Source: Corynebacterium tuberculostearicum
GTDB taxonomy: Bacteria > Actinomycetota > Actinomycetes > Mycobacteriales > Mycobacteriaceae
DNA length: 64,000 bases
Direction of reading: 5' to 3'
Assembly (NCBI RefSeq): GCF_030506365.1
Contig: NZ_CP073092.1
Coordinates: 620,001-684,000, forward strand
The notes beneath the pieces are model-generated. The model ran no database searches, was not told the origin of the DNA, and was given only the letters and a program-made list of their open reading frames with translations. The position numbers were made by a program, and so were the translations under genes. The stretch's first letter is position 1. Each line of letters begins with the position of its first letter. Below, one piece after another: positions 59,551 through 64,000 of this stretch.

Positions 59551-60977
59551 TATCCAAGCCCCCTAATGAGCACGAAGATGCCGGCTAGGTGCGCGGCCAG
59601 CGGCAAACTAGCGGCAATGGCCAGGGATTCTATGCGCTCAAACCACGCGATGGTGGTGGGCTCGAGCCCGTCCACCTTGGGCGCCCACAGCGGGGCGCTC
59701 AGCATGGCGAGGAGAACCAGGCAGGCAACAAGTATTGGTGCCCAGGCTTCGGCAAGGCCGGAATCCGCTACCGCGTGGGTAGCGCACAAGCATGTAGCGA
59801 GACAGGCGGTCATCGCCAGCAGCATCAGGGCCCAGCTAGCCAACGCACGACCGTGCCGGGCGGCATGCATAACGACGGCACCCGCGGTGGTCACGCAGAG
59901 TGCTTGGACGAAGCCCGCGCCGGTGTGCTCAGCACCAAAGAGCACCGCAACGTACTCGGCGAGAGAATCGGGCGCGCCGCTCGTCGGCGCCAAGGCCGGA
60001 CCACTGCCCGTCAGCGAGAGGGCGATAAGGGCCGGAATGAGACAGAGCGACAGCCCACAGCACATTCCCTCATAGGCGCTGCCGGCGCGCCGGGCCCGGA
60101 TATCGACATCCGGCTGGACGGTATCCGAAACCGCGAGGTCTTGGCCGGCCGTGGGCAGCTGCGGGACTTTGAGCCCAGCGGTGGCAACGGTCAGCGCAGG
60201 AGCTGCGGCCAACAGGATAATGCCGGCGATCACCACGCAGGCGGCTGCCGCCGTACCGTGGCTGCCCTGGAGACCCGTCCCTGGTCCGGGCAGCAGGTAG
60301 CCCAAAGCCGCGACCAACAACAGCACTGAGACGGTGAGCGCCGCGGCGGTGGTGCGAACCGTGCTCAACCCGGTGACGTGACAGGCAAGCAGCACGATGA
60401 GGAGGGCGACGCAAGCGGTGAGTGCGGCAAAGGGGGCTTCGCTAAGCGAGGGCGAAATCACCACCCAGCCACACGCCATGCCGGCTACCAGGCTAAGGTG
60501 CACCAGTGATAGGGCGCGGGTCCACAAGGCGAGCAACAGGGCTCCAGCGCTCAACGCCGCCCACGCCGCTAGGGGAAGGGTGCTAACCCACACTAGGGCG
60601 AAGGCGGCAAGCAGCCCTGCCCAAGCCCAGATGGTGGGAAGGGCGGCGGTAGTATCCTCCTCGGCCGCGGCGGCGAGCGATTCCGCCGCATCCCGAATCA
60701 CCGGTGCAGGCCGGCGCTCGCGCGGACTAATAACCAGGATGGAGCCTTCCGTGAGCGCAGTGGCAGCCAATGGGGCGGTGAGATCGATGGCGCGGCCGGA
60801 GGCTGTGCTCGCGCGCCAAGGCTCAGAAATGGTGGGCGCATCCACCAAGTCAGTGATTTCCGCCAAAAGCTCGCCCACGCTGGAGCTTAGCGGTAGCGCC
60901 ACGTCCGCCTCCTTGTGGAAGGTGCCGGCATGAATGCGAACGGTAAGGCGCAGATGATGCGCCGTTGCAGTAGTCAT
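59550..60977 (-). CDS. eccD: ESX-4 type VII secretion protein EccD
   Basis: This 475-residue protein has an N-terminal ubiquitin-like domain (LRLTVRIHAGTFHKEADVALPL, about residues 8-85) and about eleven membrane helices from residue 115 on. EccD lines the central membrane region of the secretion complex. A GGGGGA ribosome site precedes the ATG. It forms a two-gene minus-strand unit with mycP, divergent from eccC. Confidence 0.92.
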   Translation of the reverse strand: MTTATAHHLRLTVRIHAGTFHKEADVALPLSSSVGELLAEITDLVDAPTISEPWRASTASGRAIDLTAPLAATALTEGSILVISPRERRPAPVIRDAAESLAAAAEEDTTAALPTIWAWAGLLAAFALVWVSTLPLAAWAALSAGALLLALWTRALSLVHLSLVAGMACGWVVISPSLSEAPFAALTACVALLIVLLACHVTGLSTVRTTAAALTVSVLLLVAALGYLLPGPGTGLQGSHGTAAAACVVIAGIILLAAAPALTVATAGLKVPQLPTAGQDLAVSDTVQPDVDIRARRAGSAYEGMCCGLSLCLIPALIALSLTGSGPALAPTSGAPDSLAEYVAVLFGAEHTGAGFVQALCVTTAGAVVMHAARHGRALASWALMLLAMTACLATCLCATHAVADSGLAEAWAPILVACLVLLAMLSAPLWAPKVDGLEPTTIAWFERIESLAIAASLPLAAHLAGIFVLIRGLG

Positions 60978-61131
60978 GATGTCCCCCGAAAAATGTATGG
61001 ATTGTGGGCGTCCCCCTTGCCCAATGCCACATATTGTGGCTTACTAGTGGCGACGTGTCCACCGCAGCGCGGGGAATCTTGGCAGGGGGCCAAGGGCGCT
61101 TGGCGCGTGGCTCGGGGGAGGTTATTTAGGC

Positions 61132-64000
61132 ATGCTTGGGATCGGGGATACCCGCGTCATTGAGCCGTTGACCATGCCACTACGGGATGCTGCGCCGCCG
61201 CTGCCCACCGGCAGCATCGAGGCCGAGGAGGTCCCAGAGGCGGTGCGTCCACAACCGGTGCCGCTGGTGCGGCTGCTGCTGCCGGTGGTGATGATTGCGG
61301 CGATGCTCGGCATGGTCGCCCTCATGGTGTTAGGCGCTGGGGATTCCCGGCAGATTAGCCCGATGGCCTTGATGTTTCCATTGATGATGCTGGCGAGTAT
61401 GGCCATGATGTTTGGGCCCAATAACAGTGGGCAGGATCCGGATGAAACCCGGCGTACCTACCTGCGCCACATCAAAGCCTTGCGGGAAAAGGCGCTGCGC
61501 AATGCGTCGGCGCAGCGTGCACATGAAAGCTATCGCCACCCGGCACCGGTGGAACTTAGCACTCTAGTCGGCTCGCGCCGCATGTGGGAGCGTGGCCCGG
61601 ATGACTCGGACGCCCTCGAGGTACGCGTGGGAACTGGACCAACGACGTTGTGCACCCCCATCAACGTGCCGGATTCCGGCGCCACTGAAGACCTGGACCC
61701 GGTGTGTGCGGTAAGCATGCGCCAGACCATTAAGGCGGTGGGCACCGTTCCCGATATGCCGGTGGTTATCCAACTGCAGGCCTTTCGCTTCTTGTCCGTG
61801 TCCGGAATGGCGTCGACTCGGAGCGAAGAGCCCGCAGATCCCTCCCGCGATATGGTGCGCGCAATGGTGCTGCAGATGGCCTTGGCGCATGGCCCGGAAA
61901 CCTGCGGGATCGAGGCCATCGGTGGCCAGTGGGAGTGGCTGAAGTGGCTGCCCCATGCGCGCACACCGGAAAAGGCGCGCTTTCGCATCCTCATAGTCGA
62001 TGGCGTGCTGACCACGGGCACCGAGGACTTCTTCCATGATGATTCCTACACCACCATCATTGAGGTCGGTGGGGCGCCGTCTTCGGCGCTGGGGGTACGC
62101 GCCGAGCACGAAGGACTAAGCCTCGTGGCAGGGGAGCAGCTGCAGGTGGTCACCGCGGCAGGGGTGGAAGACCTCGGTTCTCCCGACGGAATGAGTACGG
62201 CCGGCGCGACCTTGCTTGCGCGCAGTATGGCCTCCTACCGCCGCCCCGATAGCACTTCTGGCAGGCGCGGCAGTGACCTTATGGGCCTTCTGGGCTATCG
62301 CGATGTGGAAGAGCTAGCGGCCAGTGGCATGTGGCATGGCCGAGAGGGTTCGGCGCGTCTCATGGTGCCCATCGGCATCGATACGGTGGGCCAGCCCGTC
62401 ACGGTAGATCTCAAGGAATCTGCCCACGGCGGTATGGGCCCGCACGGCCTGTGCATCGGTGCGACTGGCAGCGGAAAGTCGGAGCTGCTGCGCACGCTTG
62501 TCACCGCGCTGGCGGCTACCCATAGTCCGGACGAGCTCAATCTTGTGTTGGTGGATTTCAAGGGCGGCGCGACATTTTTAGGATGCGACCGCCTGCCGCA
62601 TACTTCCGCGGTGATTACCAACCTGGAGGAGGAATCTACGCTGGTAGAACGCATGTATGATGCCATCTCCGGCGAGATGAACCGCCGCCAGGAGCTGCTG
62701 CGCACCGCCGGAAACTTTGCCAATGTCGGCGAGTACAACTCCTCTGCCACCGCGGTGCGTGAGCACGGGCCGCTGCCGGCCTTGGTCATTGTGGTCGATG
62801 AGTTCTCGGAGCTTTTGGGCCAGCACCCGGATTTCGCGGAACTCTTTGTCGCCGTCGGCCGCTTGGGGCGCAGTCTCCACGTGCACCTGCTTTTGGCCTC
62901 CCAAAGGCTCGAAGAAGGCCGCTTGCGGGGGCTAGATTCCCACTTGTCCTACCGAATCGGCCTGAAAACCTTCTCCTCAGCGGAATCCCGCCAGGTATTG
63001 GGCGTGACCGATGCCTACCACCTGCCCGGCCAGCCTGGCGCGGGTTACCTCAAATCCGATGCCGAGGCCTTGACCCGCTTCCAAGCTTCTTATGTGTCTG
63101 GGCCTCTGCCGCGCCGGACGCTTGCCGACGCCTCCGTGGACCACCCCGCAGCGTCCCGCGGCCGCGTGCAGCTCTTTCATGGCTGGTCCCAGGAAGAGGA
63201 CAATACTAGCGCTGCGGTGGTTCTCGATGACTCCACCACTGTGCTTACCGAGGTCGTGCGCGCCGCGGCGGAAGAGGCTCACCTGCGCGATCAATCGGCG
63301 CACCGCATCTGGCTGCCGCCGCTACCGCCGGTCATTGAGCTATCCGCGTTGCCGGGGCTTTCCGGTGCAGATGACGCGGGTGCAGTCTCGCCCGCAGTGG
63401 ACCAAGGGTCGCTGCGCGCGCCCATCGGCATTATCGATAGGCCGTACTACCAACGCCAGGACGAGCTGATTATTGATTTCACCCAGCACGGCGGACACAT
63501 GGCCCTGTGTGGCGGTCCACAGTCCGGTAAATCGAGTGCGCTGCGCACGATCGTCTCTGCGCTAGCTCTACGGCATGATCCGCAGGCGGCACGCTTCTAC
63601 GTCATCGATCTTGGCGGCGGTCAGCTAGCATCCCTGGAGCGACTGCCCCACGTGGCCGGAGTTGCCGGGCGCGAGGAGGGCGAAAAGGTACGGCGCATCG
63701 TCGACGAAGTAGCTGGGTTTATCCGCCGTCCAGAACGGTGCGCAACCTTCCTTGTCATTGATGGCTGGCACCACATCGGTACCTCGAATGCGGAGTTTGA
63801 AGACATAGCGGAGAAGGTTACCGAGATCGTCGCCGATGGCGCCTCCGCCCACGTGCACGTCATCATTGCCACTTCGCGGTGGACCACGATGCGCCCCGCT
63901 ATCCGCGATCTCATTGCCAACCGCCTCGAGCTGCGCCTAGGCGAGGCCTTGGATTCGCTCATCGACCGCAAACTACAGCAAAAGCTTCCCTGCGCGCCGG
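61132..64000 (+). CDS. eccC: ESX-4 type VII secretion ATPase EccC (partial)
   Basis: The first 956 residues of an FtsK/SpoIIIE-type motor are present; the gene runs off the right edge. Two membrane helices lie at about residues 45-90. The first ATPase domain has Walker A GATGSGKS (443-450) and Walker B LVIVVDEF; the second has Walker A GGPQSGKS (794-801) and FLVIDGW in place of a classical acidic Walker B pair. It drives export of WXG100 proteins. The GGGGAGG site precedes the ATG; esxU and esxT probably follow outside the window. Confidence 0.93.
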   Translation, partial: MLGIGDTRVIEPLTMPLRDAAPPLPTGSIEAEEVPEAVRPQPVPLVRLLLPVVMIAAMLGMVALMVLGAGDSRQISPMALMFPLMMLASMAMMFGPNNSGQDPDETRRTYLRHIKALREKALRNASAQRAHESYRHPAPVELSTLVGSRRMWERGPDDSDALEVRVGTGPTTLCTPINVPDSGATEDLDPVCAVSMRQTIKAVGTVPDMPVVIQLQAFRFLSVSGMASTRSEEPADPSRDMVRAMVLQMALAHGPETCGIEAIGGQWEWLKWLPHARTPEKARFRILIVDGVLTTGTEDFFHDDSYTTIIEVGGAPSSALGVRAEHEGLSLVAGEQLQVVTAAGVEDLGSPDGMSTAGATLLARSMASYRRPDSTSGRRGSDLMGLLGYRDVEELAASGMWHGREGSARLMVPIGIDTVGQPVTVDLKESAHGGMGPHGLCIGATGSGKSELLRTLVTALAATHSPDELNLVLVDFKGGATFLGCDRLPHTSAVITNLEEESTLVERMYDAISGEMNRRQELLRTAGNFANVGEYNSSATAVREHGPLPALVIVVDEFSELLGQHPDFAELFVAVGRLGRSLHVHLLLASQRLEEGRLRGLDSHLSYRIGLKTFSSAESRQVLGVTDAYHLPGQPGAGYLKSDAEALTRFQASYVSGPLPRRTLADASVDHPAASRGRVQLFHGWSQEEDNTSAAVVLDDSTTVLTEVVRAAAEEAHLRDQSAHRIWLPPLPPVIELSALPGLSGADDAGAVSPAVDQGSLRAPIGIIDRPYYQRQDELIIDFTQHGGHMALCGGPQSGKSSALRTIVSALALRHDPQAARFYVIDLGGGQLASLERLPHVAGVAGREEGEKVRRIVDEVAGFIRRPERCATFLVIDGWHHIGTSNAEFEDIAEKVTEIVADGASAHVHVIIATSRWTTMRPAIRDLIANRLELRLGEALDSLIDRKLQQKLPCAP

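Overview
The window is a chromosomal segment of a Corynebacterium. The evidence is corynebacterial RpoB and RpoC sequence, a ribosomal protein cluster broken in the way known for corynebacteria (rplN-rplX-rplE separated from rpsH by formate/FdhD genes), an ESX-4 type VII secretion locus behind rplQ-truA, a DtxR-type iron box and a PorA-family (DUF3068) protein. A two-gene locus for 10-methyl (tuberculostearic) fatty acids points to the tuberculostearic-acid-producing group such as C. tuberculostearicum or C. minutissimum. That species guess is inference.

Layout. 1-150: start of a photolyase gene on the minus strand. 240-10740: rplJ-rplL behind an L10 leader with attenuator, a DUF3068 protein, then rpoB and rpoC. 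10919-14429: TPP riboswitch, the thiamine-type ECF transporter ykoEDC, and a small P-loop kinase. 14662-19543: the str region rpsL, rpsG, fusA, tuf. 19717-23525: a lone conserved gene, then a six-gene minus-strand Asp23/Gls24 envelope cluster, including one protein with a proline-rich tail of about 11-residue repeats. 23700-29406: a strong promoter, a leader of about 500 nt with much potential structure, and the S10 operon rpsJ to rpsQ. 29479-34402: siderophore uptake (interacting protein, lipoprotein, two permeases, ATPase) around a DtxR box. 34439-35694: a small membrane protein, then the scar of a deletion that joined a headless PfkB sugar kinase to a headless PTS EIIA. 35964-36872: a surface protein with an unusual sorting signal. 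37430-38671: rplN-rplX-rplE. 38772-41643: sortase, formate/nitrite channel, fdhD and a DUF6457 gene. 41999-44642: rpsH to rplO. 44881-48290: a secreted acidic protein and the tms (tuberculostearate) pair. 48666-52250: secY-adk-map and an L,D-transpeptidase. 52515-56015: infA, then rpsM-rpsK-rpsD-rpoA-rplQ. 56170-64000: truA and the ESX-4 genes eccB, mycP, eccD and eccC (cut by the window end).

How it fits together. Most of the window is the transcription/translation superoperon, broken by cell-envelope and nutrient-uptake cassettes. The genes for the zinc-ribbon proteins S14 and L36 are missing from their usual places. Four promoters of translation genes share an unusually similar -35 region, and several leaders carry strong hairpins, so leader-RNA regulation looks extensive. 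Several non-ribosomal genes appear to be leaderless. I saw no tRNA, rRNA, insertion sequence with a transposase, prophage or CRISPR array.
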